DNA from: Symbiodinium natans
Taxonomy: Eukaryota > Sar > Dinophyceae > Suessiales > Symbiodiniaceae
Direction: 5' to 3'
DNA: 64,000 nucleotides
NCBI GenBank assembly: GCA_905221605.1
Contig: CAJNDS010001369.1
Span: forward strand, 62,001 to 126,000
Made by a program: the position numbers and the translations under genes
Part shown: positions 19,813 to 29,656 of the stretch, piece by piece
Layout of the letters: each line of letters opens with the position of its first letter
Position numbering within the stretch: the first letter of the stretch is position 1
The notes under the pieces: model-generated
What the model was told of the DNA's origin: nothing
Database searches by the model: none
Seen by the model: the letters and a program-made list of their open reading frames with translations, nothing else

Positions 19813-20556
19813 TCAGACGAGTGACCTCAGCAGCAGGATTGCATCTACGTGTAAGAGGTCAGGCACGGAAGGTAGCAACCCCAACTTCGCGAAGCCAGAC
19901 ACAGGTGAAGTGAAACCAGGACGGAGGGATCCTTGCAGCAGAAGGGATGGATCAACGGATGCAGGGTCCGGCAGAGACAGGAGGAGTTCTGGGGTCGACA
20001 TTCCGTATGCTAGCAAGATTAGGCCTGGCTGGGCAAGGCTCCGCAAGGATGATGCAAGGCCAACCGTTGCAAAGTCAAGTACCGCCGGTGAGGAGCCTGG
20101 CCTCACCAAGCCGTACGCCGGCAGGGATGAGCCGAGTTGGACGCAGCTGCGTGGGAGCATTGCTGGGCCAAAGGCGGTGGACTCTGGAGCCGAAGGAGTG
20201 GGTCCTAAACAACTCAAGCCAAAGGCAAGCAAGAAGAGGCCCAAACGCGCGAAACTCCGCGCCGAAGGCATTGGCTCCAAATTCGACAAGTCGAGAGGAG
20301 GAGGCGACAGCTCTGATCTGGACAAGCCGTAGGCCGACATGACGAAGCCCGGACATAAAAAGCCCTTCAACAACGACCCAAAGTCCAGGTTGATAAAGTC
20401 CAAGGCAGGCAGGAAGAGTCCAAGCTGGGAAACGCCGTAGGTGAACAGCAAGACCTCCAAGTGCGCAAGAGTTCTTGACGGCATCGACAAGCCGGGACTT
20501 ATGAAGCCTGGGATCGGCATCAAGCTCCCCAGGCAAGACAAGCCATAGGCCAGCAA
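19813..20556 (-). CDS. repeat-array open frame, 247 codons
   Basis: Twenty-one units (756 bases, seven full cycles) between stops. C units mostly AYG. Closed by TGA at residue 8 of a B unit (SLV-stop-PG). Confidence 0.28.
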   Translation of the reverse strand: MLAYGLSCLGSLMPIPGFISPGLSMPSRTLAHLEVLLFTYGVSQLGLFLPALDFINLDFGSLLKGFLCPGFVMSAYGLSRSELSPPPLDLSNLEPMPSARSFARLGLFLLAFGLSCLGPTPSAPESTAFGPAMLPRSCVQLGSSLPAYGLVRPGSSPAVLDFATVGLASSLRSLAQPGLILLAYGMSTPELLLSLPDPASVDPSLLLQGSLRPGFTSPVSGFAKLGLLPSVPDLLHVDAILLLRSLV

Positions 20557-20568
20557 ACTTGAGCCCGT

Positions 20569-21510
20569 TTATGATGGACTCCGCAGAGGCGTCAGAAGGT
20601 CCAAGTGGATGAGATCCAGCCCTGGCAACGAAAAGTCGAGGCAAGCCATGCTGTAGGCTGAAGGTGCCGGGCCGAGGTGTGCAGAGCCTCGAAGAAAGAG
20701 CGAGCTCCTGAGGTACACATGGTCTGGTGTTGGCAGAAACTCCTCTGATCTGCTTGCCCCATATACTGACGATGTGAACCCCGAGCAGACGGGCGTGTGC
20801 ACGAGAAGCAAGGAGCCGGGCTGCGCAGAGTCCAAGACAGAAAGGGAGAAGTCCGGTCGCAGCAAGCCAGATACGAGGAGCGGCGAGCCAAGGCATGCAA
20901 GAGATCTCAAAGTGGATGAGGAGTCAGAACATGCCGGGTCAGGCGTCAGCAGCAGCAGCCCTGTGCAACACACCCCATATGGAGGCATGGAGGCTTCAAG
21001 CCGTGTATGAGACTGCAGCGACGTCAACGGGCCAGGTGCCATGAAGTCCAAGGCTAGCAGCAAAGCTTCCGGCTTCATGACTCCAGAGGCAAACGACAGC
21101 GGCCCGGGACGACAGAAGCCATGCGGCAGTGGCGGCAAATCTGCGTTGACAGAGTCTGAGGCCAGCAGCGAGGATCCTGACCAAGCAATGCCCCAGGCCG
21201 GAGCCGGCGCTCCCAGGCGCGCAGGAGACTGAGGCAACGATGAAGAAGCGGTGTTGATGGAATCAAGCACGGAAGGCGGAAGCCCTGGACAGGCTAGACC
21301 GTAGGCCAACAGGCTTGAGCCCAAGCGTGCGAAAGCGTGTAGTAACGGCGTGGGATCGAGGGAACAAAAGTCTGACATGGATGGACTGAGGCCTGGCTGC
21401 GACACCCCGAAGGCCAGTGAGATTGGGTCAGGCCGTAAAGGGCTTCGCAGTGTTGGTGGGCTGTCCACCTCCAGGAAGTCCGGCACAAACCTCACAATGA
21501 CACGAAGCAC
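20569..21510 (-). CDS. repeat-array open frame, 313 codons, high-coordinate edge of block 2
   Basis: Its high-coordinate end (RFVPDFLEVDSPPTLRS) is the first recognisable unit of the block; upstream sequence is not repeat-like for about 50 bases and then decayed. Closed by TAA at residue 8 (SPS-stop-TGS), the second TAA case. Confidence 0.3.
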   Translation of the reverse strand: MLRVIVRFVPDFLEVDSPPTLRSPLRPDPISLAFGVSQPGLSPSMSDFCSLDPTPLLHAFARLGSSLLAYGLACPGLPPSVLDSINTASSSLPQSPARLGAPAPAWGIAWSGSSLLASDSVNADLPPLPHGFCRPGPLSFASGVMKPEALLLALDFMAPGPLTSLQSHTRLEASMPPYGVCCTGLLLLTPDPACSDSSSTLRSLACLGSPLLVSGLLRPDFSLSVLDSAQPGSLLLVHTPVCSGFTSSVYGASRSEEFLPTPDHVYLRSSLFLRGSAHLGPAPSAYSMACLDFSLPGLDLIHLDLLTPLRSPS

Positions 21511-22900
21511 AATTGCCGGGCCAAGGGGCTGTAAAAATCTGCAAAAGCTGAAATAAGTGTGTACGATCCTTTAAGTGCCCTGCAGCAGCGATCCAGGACT
21601 GGTCAGGCCGTAGGCGAACAGCGCCAGATCAGAGCAGCCAGAAGATCGCAGCGGTGGCAGCGGCCTCAGATATTGTACTCCAGCAGCCCAGGCACAAGAG
21701 CATCAGAAGCATCACAGGGTGATACATAAAACATGTGCTACGGTATGTGCTACGCCATGTGTGGAGTGAATCAACACCATCTCAAAGCCAAGCAGCCCCA
21801 AGTGGACAAGATCCGTGGCTGGCAGTAGCGGACCAAGCTGCAGGCACCCAAAGGTGAGCAGCAGCGGATCTGGACCTGCGTCACACCCTTCTACTCCCTA
21901 CGGTAGCTAGTCTTCCTCTCCGATGTCTCCACAACTTGCTGAGGCTTTGGCGGACAAGGCTACGGAGTGGCATCGGAGAGTCGGGACTCACAAAGTCCGA
22001 AGTCAGAAAGGTGGGTCCCATGCAAGCCTCTCAGTGTAACGAGGCAAAGCAAAGCAAAAATCAGCTCCATGGGAAGCAACTATGCTCTCGAAAGCATTGC
22101 GGTTTCTCGGAGTCGCACCAGGCCAGAGGCCAAGGTCGATGATTCCAGGCGCATGGAGCTCCCTCGGATGGGGCACGCTTCGGAAGAGGCTCCGCGAGAG
22201 GCTCAGATGGTTAAGCCAGTTAAGCCAGTTAAGCCTGTCTCTGCCAACAAGCCAAGGCTCGTGGCAGCAGACTTGGACCCAGGTGCACAAAGTCCAGCGC
22301 CAACGGTAGCGAGCCCGGACGTGACCTTGAGTGCTTGGGATTGGCATGATCACGTGGCAAGCAATCCATACACGGCGCCCAAATTCAGCTGTCTGAGTTG
22401 CAGGCATACCGTATGCCAGGGGGGTGGAGCCGGGCTGGCAAGAGCCATGAAGCACCTCAGTGTATCTCAGTGTCGAGGAGCCGAGGCTCAATGCAAAACC
22501 TTTGGTTTCTCCTGAGCCCTGTGAAGATTTCATTAAGCACTGCTGTGAGGCACCGAAATTGGCCCAGTGTTCGCGAAGTCCGAGGTCGACGGTGGTGCCC
22601 CGAGCCAAGCCAGCCCGTACACCAAGGCCGGAGAACCTGAGGATGTGGGGATCCCTATCTTTGCCTGTATACCACTCTCGAAACCATCTAAGGCTTCTGT
22701 GGTTTGTGTACTCCCAATGTGCAGGCTAAACTCTTGCTTTGCAAGGCACCTGGTTGGCAGAGACCTCTCGGAAGCAGCGGAGCTCCGAGGCTGAGGAGGT
22801 CCAGCACTACTGGGAAGGCATCCGTCTGGCTCATGCCGAAGACTGGTGGAAACAGGCCCGACCGCGCAAAAGCATGCCTCAGCTGGATCAGCATCTGAGT
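21511..22900 (-). repeat. decayed array flank of block 2
   Basis: Degenerate 36-bp units survive in patches, for example A (PLALDFVHLGPS) near 22290, C (TPLAYGMPATQ) near 22400 and a B-C-A-B run near 22740-22880 (HAFARSG, PVFGMSQTD, VVLDLLSLG). The frame is broken and units are separated by unrelated DNA. A 9-bp direct repeat (GTTAAGCCA, three copies) lies near 22209-22236. Confidence 0.7.
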
Positions 22901-23174
22901 CTGAACAGACTCAGGACTCAGACTGCATGCCGAAGGATGGAATGCTTGCTTGAACCAGAAACCTTTTTCTTCACTGATGGTGGTTGTCTGGATCGCAGCC
23001 GGCAACTGATGATGCGACCCAAGTGGGAAAAAACAGCTGCCGGTCTGAGCTAGACGGCTGGTAGGTCTTAAGCTAGCAGCTTGCAAAACCCTAGTGGTGA
23101 CACTTGCAAGTGCAATGCAGACACTATCACTTTGCAGCAGAGCAAAATCGCCTTTGGCACCCGCTCTGCTGTGT

Positions 23175-23513
23175 CTACAGGGTGTTTGCGTGGCAGGCAA
23201 ACCATTTTTCCACGGATTTGAAGGGATGGAAAGCCACAACATCAGGGTCCCTGCAGGACTCCCAATGTCGAGGCGGGTCGCAATGGCGCTCTTGGAGGAG
23301 GTCATAGAGGTTCACTCGGTCAATGGTCTTGTTGGCCTTCCTCTTCAGGCACTGGTCGCACCAGAGATCCTCTCCCCAATTGCAGTCGCCGCTGCACAAG
23401 TCGATGAAATAGTAGTAGCAGGTCTCAAACAGACCCCAAAGAGCAAGCACTGCATTTTGAGAGAAGACTTCCAGCGGCCCGTGCATGCCGAACTTGCAGT
23501 TGTTGAAGTAAAC
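23175..23513 (-). other. terminal exon: C-terminal half of the glycosyltransferase-like domain
   Basis: Starts after CTTAG|G with VYFNNCKFGMHGP and continues through EVFSQ, GDCNWGEDLWCDQCL, DLLQERHCDPP and VAFHPFKSVEKW to a TAG stop. Cys-rich; the WGED segment may hold a catalytic acid (inference). Confidence 0.75.
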
Positions 23514-26500
23514 CTAAGTCTGAAAAACTCTCGAAAAAAGGAGAGTGCGCAAAGTCAGGAAGGGCAAGGAGTCGAGAGGAGTCGCTGCCGCATTCAAAGT
23601 CGAGTACTTCGAGTGCTGCGAACAATCGGAACCTTTTTGCTACGTTCCATTGGTTCAGCACAGCGCGTACTCGGCGTACTCTACAACAGCGAGGGTCTCC
23701 CTCCTCCTACGTTCTGCCTACGTTACAATAAAATGGTGACGCAAGGGACACAACTCCAACTGCTCCTCCTACTCTGGCTTCGGCTACTGCGCGCATGGTA
23801 GTTGGCAAGAGCGAGCTACCCAACGTCTGAGGAAGGGACACCTCTGCCGTCGAAGCCAGACGCCCTGTCGTCGTACTTGACGAGCAAAGGTTGAAGCCGA
23901 GCGAAGAGAAAAACTGTGTCAGCATCTGCTTTGATGACATAGTTATAGTTGAGGAAGTCGCCATCAGCGAAGAGTTGTTTCCAGAAGGCAGCGAAGATCC
24001 TGAGGTTCAGAGCCGTTTTGAACTCCCCGCCCGTCTCACACATCTGCGAGGTAGAAACCTTCTTGGTTATGAGCCCCTCCGTGAGAACGATCTCTTGGTT
24101 GCTGTACACAGCAAAACCTGTGCACCCGAAAATGCCCAATCGCTGCTCGTACTGCCGGGTGATCAGCTCCATTTCGTAGGAGTATGCCCTCATCCTTGGC
24201 GAAGACCGCACGGATCGGTGTGCACGCAACCCTGGCTGGGGCCTACAAGTTGCTTACACAGACTTACACAGTGCCAACTTGCCAACAGGATTTTCCGAGC
24301 GGCAGCGTTGTGCAGTAGCAGCTGCCCGGGCTGGCCGGACGTGGACTGGGAGGCTTTGGCATCCGGAAGACCTGTTCCTCGCGCTTCAGGAACTTCAGGG
24401 CATTTCAGCTCTGCATTGCCTGAAGCTCTCGGACCTTTGGACCTTCGTACTCGCATGATCTCATGTCTAGTGCAATGTGCAATGTTCCACAACATCCGTT
24501 CTTGGAATTTCTGGTCTCCCAAGCACCTCGTCTTGTGGCCACAAGGCCTGGCTATGTGGAGTCCGACAGCCGCAAGGGAGGCCTTGCCGTAGGGCCGTAG
24601 GAAACCAAGGCACAAGTTAGCAGCACAAGTCGACGATTCGATGTTTCGATCGATTTGGGGTGGCAATTGAAGTTTTGGGAAGCTGCCTGCGATGGTCTCC
24701 GCCTTGCTTACCAGCTTCACTTTCTCGTTCGGCTGTAGCATCTTCATGAAGCACACATCTGACAGCCCAGCCACGTTCCTGGGTGTGCAGCAGTCACTGG
24801 ACCATCTTGAATCGCACCCCCTTATCTTGAATCGCACCCCCTTTCACGGACTGACTAAACTGGCTTTCTGACAGAGGCTCCGCACAGCTCCCCAAGAGAA
24901 TACACTGCAGCCTTCTGTCGAAGTGCACTTCTCCTGACACTTGCTGGCCGATGTGATGCCTGCTCAGAGCACAACATAGAGTGTGACCACTGTCTGACTG
25001 TCTGAAGGTCCAGTGGCCCATGGCTCTTTAGCACGTCAAAGCTGTGATGCTCACTGATCCTGACTTCAGGTGCAGGTGCATCGGGGCTCCCGATTGCTGT
25101 TGCCATTGAAGTTGACTCACAAGCCATCCGCCGGCCCGTACCCGATCCCTCAAACCGACCCCCATTCTTTACCCTTAAGCCCTAAGCCATTTCTCAGATC
25201 CATTTCAGCCAGGGGATTGAAGGTTGTGGGTTTTGACACGCACCGCCCTTCACTCTGGCAACCCCTCAGCGCCACAAGAACACTGTGGAGGGGAGGAGGG
25301 GAGCCAACGGAGCTCATGAACTTGACCAAAATGACCCCGCCCCACCTTTAACCCTAGACCCTAAACCCTCCGTAACCCAGCACCTCCCACCGGAGTGAAG
25401 GCGCTCTCCGTCATGGCATCGGTGTGCATCATAGGGGGCGGACAAGTCCGAAAGTCCTGGGGCAAAACGCCGAAGTTGATTCCCTACAGGAAACCCTACA
25501 ACAGATAAAACCAAGGCTGCGAAACCAAACTATGAACAACACGTGTCTCAATTGACAGAAGACAGACCAGCTCGGGACGGGAACACCTTCGGAACGGAAA
25601 TCTGAGTCATCTGGTGGTGGAGTCTCGAGGATCTCGAAAACAAAACCCTTTGAGCTTGCAACGCGGTGCCTGGCCACGCCGACAGCAGGGCAACGCAGCG
25701 ATGAGGCCCTGCTTCTCCGTGAAGACTGGGGCTCCCGAGACTCTCTTCAAGAAGCAGACGTCAGACAGACCTGGTAAGTGTTGCTTCTCTTTGTTTTTTA
25801 GGGATAACTATACAAGTGATGCTCTGGGCAGTTCAGGTCTTCAAGCAGCCAGGACACCCTCGACACCACGGACGGCTCCCCACACGCTGGCATCACACTC
25901 ACTCTCGGTGCAAATCTTCTGGCAGTGGCCTGCAGTTGGTACCTTGGCATTACCAAGGCGGGCTAGCAATCTGAAGAGCAAGCTGCAGAGCACTCTGAAG
26001 AGGGACTATTGGAGAAGAACAGCCTAAGAGTGACTCAGACCACATTGACATGTTCATTGTCACTACATTGCCTGAGCGATCCTGAGCGCTCCCCAAATTC
26101 CCCCAATTAAGGCCACGCGAGGAAAGGCGCATCTGGGACGACGTTCACAATGGCGCCCATGTTCATGTCCCGATTTAGTAGCTGCGCGGGGCAGGCCTTG
26201 ACCTGCTGCCACTTCAGGAGCTCCACCCTCGGCTCAATGACGTGCCAAACAGCAAATCTGAACTGACAAAAAGTATAAATTCTAAATCGCCGCACCCTGC
26301 GACTGCCACCACGAACATGCGACTCATGCAAGAAAGTGGCATCGCGTCCCTGCGGGAGTCAAAATCCCCGCCCGAGTCTTGGGAAGGCGGAGTGAACGAC
26401 TCCTCGTAGTTTCGCTCCGGGGCTTCGGGACGTTCCACGGGCCTTCGGGTTCTTGCGGCGGTGGTCGCCGGTGGTGCTTGGTGGGTAGTAGCTGCTTGGG

Positions 26501-27840
26501 TGGTGGTTCTGGGCGGTGGTGGTGGTGGTGGTGGTGGTGGTGGGGGTGGTGGCGCACGCGTTGTGCTGGTGGTTCTGGGCGCCACCGTTCGTTCTACGGG
26601 TGGCTCGGTGGCGAGAGCAGAAGTTGTTTCTGCTTGCGTGTCGAGCCGTGGCTGCCGGCCCTCCTGGGATTGGTCGACAGGCATGCCTGTGTCGCCGTGG
26701 CCATCGCCTTCCTGTACGTTCTGCCCGAAGCCATCCCCAAGATCAGCTTCGTCATCATGGAAATCGTAGAAACCCTGGTGGTTGGCCTCTTGGCCACTTA
26801 CACAGAGCGTCTCGAAGTCATGGCAGCAAGTGTCGGTCTCCCGACAGGATGGCACGCACTGACCTCGGTGCGATGACATTCCAGAGACGAATCTGCGCTC
26901 TTTCATTAAAAAAAACATCGGATTCGGATTGCTAATTGTCGAGATGTCGTTAAAGACCAAACGGCCAAAACTCTCCGATCCTCTAAGCCTCTAAGCTAAT
27001 GTGCGCCCCACGGGCCTCTTAGCCGAGTTGCAGAGGTTTGCACAGTTGGCAAGGCCGGCGCAGCCCAGCGTATCGCTGCCGCAGCCCAAGGACTGGCAAG
27101 AGCCCTGCGAAGCCTGCACATGGAGCTCCTGGGCGCGTCGCCGCGGTTTAGGGCCTTTTAGGGCCTTTTAGGGCCTTTTAGGGCCTTTTAGGGCCTTTTA
27201 GGGCCTTTTAGGGCCGTTTAGGGCCTTTTAGGGCCTTTTAGGGCCTTTTAGGGCCTTTTAGGGTTTTAAATCAAGTGTACTCTTTTTGCTTGTTCTACAT
27301 GTACCAGCTACCAAATCATGGGGATCCAAAGCTTGTGGGCCTGCGGCGCCTGTTGCATGACTAGAGTGTGAGACGCCTTTCAGCCTCAACAGCCCTGTAG
27401 AATCCTAGTATGCATGCAAGCTGCCTCAGGCTTGTCTTGCCCTCTGGCTGCACACACTTCCTGATAGTCAGGGCAGCAGTCATCGAAGTACGTGCATCCA
27501 TTGTTGCCTCGGCAAGTGCACACAAAAGCTGTGCCCGAAAGATGTGTACATCACGCGCGAGGGCTGTCATGCCAAGGCAACTGAGCTGCACTGGCAGCTG
27601 CCGACGTAGTTGTCATTGTCGCAGCCCATCATTTGGCAAGAGCCCGAGCCGGACCAAAGGGCGACCCGGAACTTTTTCCTTGAGCTCGGTCGCTTGTCAT
27701 TGTGGAAAGAAAAGCTCCCCGCTGCCAAGAGGGTCACTAGCAAAGCGAAGCTGAGACCACCCAGCACGACTCCAAGACCAAAGCGCCGTCTGGGAGTCAG
27801 CACGAGGTCAGCTAAGCTGGTCCTTGAAAAGAAGTGAAGC
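23175..27840 (-). CDS. type II membrane protein: two somatomedin-B domains, Thr/Pro stalk, glycosyltransferase-like domain
   Basis: Six exons read in frame on the minus strand: ~27840-27587, 27507-~27449, 27104-27062, 26863-26296, 24194-23840 and 23513-23175 (stop). About 540 residues: a basic stretch then a hydrophobic anchor (FGLGVVLGG...LLAAG), SMB 1 with eight Cys ending DCCPDYQEVC, SMB 2 ending TCCHDFETLC, an acidic then Thr/Pro-rich linker with 14 prolines, and a domain with IFGCTGFAVYSN, GGEF, KADADTVFL (DxD-like) and C-terminal NWGEDLWCDQC and HCDPP motifs. The architecture suggests a Golgi or secretory-path sugar transferase, active side lumenal (inference). A stop lies just upstream of the first exon, so the initiator is in an exon I could not find. 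Donors are GC, GC, GC, GT and GT; acceptors are AG|G. The end of exon 2 is the least certain boundary. Confidence 0.78.
23840..24194 (-). other. exon: glycosyltransferase-like core with Asp-Ala-Asp
   Basis: Begins after GCCAAG|G and ends at GRG|GTCCCT. Shows SYEMELITRQYEQ, IFGCTGFAVYSN, CETGGEFKTALN and YNYVIKADADTVFL. The DxD-like motif at the end of a predicted strand is the usual metal/nucleotide-sugar site in GT-A folds (family knowledge; not tested here). Confidence 0.75.
24195..26295 (-). other. 2.1-kb intron of the SMB/glycosyltransferase gene
   Basis: GT donor and AG acceptor that keep phase exactly. Holds a 20-bp perfect tandem duplication at 24804-24843 and CCCTAAA-like telomeric variants near 25150-25190 and 25352-25372. 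No exon-like sequence was found inside. Confidence 0.65.
26296..26863 (-). other. exon: second half of SMB 2, acidic segment, Pro/Thr stalk
   Basis: Encodes QCVPSCRETDTCCHDF, a D/E/G-rich stretch, then APPP...PPPRTTTQ and TAARTRRP. The strand ends in hydrophobic MFVVAVAG, which runs directly into the next exon. GT donor (GG|GTGCGG). The (GGT)n on the plus strand near 26513-26555 is the codon run for the prolines. Confidence 0.75.
27062..27104 (-). other. exon: first half of SMB 2
   Basis: A 43-bp exon after CGCAG|G encoding GSCQSLGCGSDTLG and the first base of the next Cys. The GC donor joins to GT of the next exon to give C-Q-C, restoring the usual SMB spacing. It parallels the split of SMB 1, as expected if one domain is a duplicate of the other. 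Confidence 0.7.
27147..27264 (+). repeat. telomere-like minisatellite (TTTTAGGGCC, about 11 copies)
   Basis: Ten-base unit repeated about eleven times with a single C/G variant. It contains the plant/dinoflagellate-type telomere core TTTAGGG. It lies in the intron between the two somatomedin-B domains, so it is interstitial, not a chromosome end. Confidence 0.95.
27449..27507 (-). other. exon: second half of SMB 1
   Basis: Follows CCGAG|G. It encodes NNGCTYFDDCCPDYQEVCA, supplying cysteines 5-8 of the domain. The intron before it is only about 79 bp. The downstream edge (GCA|GCCAGA, GC donor) was chosen because it keeps phase with the next exon. Confidence 0.65.
27587..27840 (-). other. exon: membrane anchor and first half of SMB 1
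   Basis: Starts after TCTAG|G and ends at QC-A|GCTCAG (GC donor). It encodes a basic TPRRR segment, one transmembrane helix of about 22 residues and the first four cysteines of SMB 1 (SCQMMGC, SCQC). Confidence 0.7.
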
Positions 27841-28090
27841 CTAGACACTTAGTCGGCTTTGTTCAGTGGCTCTGTGTCATATGCACGAGTAGTAGCTTAG
27901 CGCCCTGCCTCACAGGTGGTCGGAGGAATGCTGTAGATTCTGCGGGTTCGGCATAGTCGGCATAGTCCTCATCATCCGCCGCCTCTTCCACCATCCCTTC
28001 CATTTCCAAGACCGGCATGGCTATGGCCAAACAGGTGTTTGAGGGCGGCTTCCTGGGCCGTGCCCGAATGGGCCAGTATTCGGAGAAAAC

Positions 28091-29647
28091 TTACATTTGA
28101 TGCGCCCTAATGAGAGATAAGAGGAGCATGTTCATGTTGTCCCTGAGCCACAGAATGCGAAACAAATGCAACACAATGGGACCCATGGACTGAGTGTCCT
28201 GAACTGACTTGTCATGATGTGCAATGACTGCTGACTGCCACGTTGACTTGCTTCCGTAGGGCCCTGGCAATGAAAGGGGCGGCCCCATGTGGATCAGGTC
28301 CAAAATCGCCAGGAAGAGACCTGGCCTGGTCGCACCCCATGCCGATAGCAAGGGCTCTGGGCATAGAAAACTGTGCAGCAGCAAAGAGACGTCCATGTGA
28401 GCGAGGTCCAGGGGTGGTGGCGAAGGCCCTGAATGGCTCAATCCATAAGCAGGCAAAGTGGAGTCAACGCAAGCATGAGTACGTGCCAGCAGCAGGGACC
28501 CAGTGTGTGCAAGGTCCAGCACAGAAGGTGGCAACCCGGGTCGTGTCATGCCATACACAAGCAGGATCAGCTCTGGCCGGAAAGGGGCGTGTAAGGGCGA
28601 CAGGAGCTCTGCGCTGGTGAAGTCAGGGGCAGACAATGTGCTGCCGGAACACATACAGCCATAGGCGGGCAGAGCAGCTCCGAGACGCATGGAGCTTCGC
28701 AGCGGCAGTGTCGGTCCTGGGCTGACATGGTCGAGTGGCGGCGGCGTTGCACCCAGGCGCTGCACACCGTACGCGAAGGCAAACACATCCGAGCAGGCAA
28801 AGGACTTGAAGAGCAGGCTTGGCTCAATCTGTGCAGGCTCCAGCGCTGGCAAGAGGGACTCTGGCTTCGACGAACCCCATACAAGTGTGAAGGGACCAAT
28901 CCTCAAGGATGTCCGCAGCGACATGCTCAAGCCCAGATTCAGAAGGTCTGGGATCAGCAGTGACAAGCCTAGCCGGGAAATGCCATATGAAGACATCAGG
29001 AAGCCAAAGCAGACAGGGCCATGAAGCATCGTTGGCGACTCCATTTGCGCTGGGTCCAGCAGCAGCAGAGGAGTCCCTGGACAAGAGATACCATAGGCTG
29101 GAAGCAGCAACTCCATGTGTGCGAGGCTTCGGGGCAACATCATGGACCCCAGACATAGATAGTCCAAAGCCGGCATGCTGAAGCCAAGTCGCAGCAAGCC
29201 GAACAGTAATGGTGTCGGTTCAGTGTGAACAAATGATCTAGGAAGCAGCAGTGGTCCAGGATCGGTGAGGTCCAAGGCCGGCAGTGGCGAGCCTGGCCTT
29301 GTCAGGCCATAGGCTAGCAGCAACAAGTCCGCTCGTAGATGCCCTTGCAAGGACAGGAGGCTGCCTAGGTGCATGAAGTCTGGGACGAACATGGTCATGC
29401 CTGAGCAGGTCAAGCCGTAAGCCGAGATGCTGGCATCGGTTCGAGCGAAGCCCTGCAAGGGCAGGCTTGCGCCGCAGTGGATAAAGTCGGGGACAGACAG
29501 CAAAACTTCTGGACTGGATATTCCGGAGGCGAAGAGTGGCGGTCCGGATCTTGCAAGGCTGTGGAGGGATGATGAGAATCCAAAAGTCGCAGGGGCCAGC
29601 AGAGGAAGAGGGAGGCCAGCGCGAGCAACCCCATAGGGAAGCAGCAA
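28091..29647 (-). CDS. repeat-array open frame, 518 codons, with unique C-terminal tail
   Basis: About 38 units, then a non-repeat tail of roughly 55 residues (from GPYGSKSTWQSAVIAHHDKS onward) that ends at 28091. This is the best candidate for a real C-terminus in this block, because frame and repeat are left together and a hydrophobic segment (VLHLFRILWL) follows. Function unknown. Confidence 0.37.
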   Translation of the reverse strand: MLLPYGVARAGLPLPLLAPATFGFSSSLHSLARSGPPLFASGISSPEVLLSVPDFIHCGASLPLQGFARTDASISAYGLTCSGMTMFVPDFMHLGSLLSLQGHLRADLLLLAYGLTRPGSPLPALDLTDPGPLLLPRSFVHTEPTPLLFGLLRLGFSMPALDYLCLGSMMLPRSLAHMELLLPAYGISCPGTPLLLLDPAQMESPTMLHGPVCFGFLMSSYGISRLGLSLLIPDLLNLGLSMSLRTSLRIGPFTLVWGSSKPESLLPALEPAQIEPSLLFKSFACSDVFAFAYGVQRLGATPPPLDHVSPGPTLPLRSSMRLGAALPAYGCMCSGSTLSAPDFTSAELLSPLHAPFRPELILLVYGMTRPGLPPSVLDLAHTGSLLLARTHACVDSTLPAYGLSHSGPSPPPLDLAHMDVSLLLHSFLCPEPLLSAWGATRPGLFLAILDLIHMGPPLSLPGPYGSKSTWQSAVIAHHDKSVQDTQSMGPIVLHLFRILWLRDNMNMLLLSLIRAHQM

Positions 29648-29656
29648 CGGCTCCGA

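Larger units (their letters stand above)
6170..21510 (-). repeat. 36-bp unit array, block 2 (15.3 kb in a single minus frame)
   Basis: The longest in-frame block: roughly 420 units, with one minus frame kept from end to end. Stops inside it lie near 7675, 8791, 9403, 10375, 17437, 19489, 19813 and 20569. All are at unit residue 8 (Arg); 20569 is TAA and the others are TGA. Distances between neighbouring stops are mostly exact multiples of 36 (1116, 612, 972, 2052, 324, 756). The 10375-17437 interval (7062) is 6 bases more than a multiple, meaning two extra codons. C units often carry Phe-Gly or Ser-Gly before 17.4 kb and more Tyr-Gly after it. Confidence 0.93.

Noticed and set aside
23094-24592. 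Plus-strand frames of 233-235 codons
   Set aside because: Antisense to the two glycosyltransferase-like exons; no family resemblance on the plus strand.
24190-24837. 215-codon minus-strand frame upstream of the glycosyltransferase exon
   Set aside because: Different frame from the exon, no conserved motif, and it lies inside the intron that the phase-exact exon chain implies.
26379-26935. Plus-strand poly-Gly or Val-rich frames at the (GGT)n run
   Set aside because: Antisense to the proline stalk codons of the SMB/glycosyltransferase gene.
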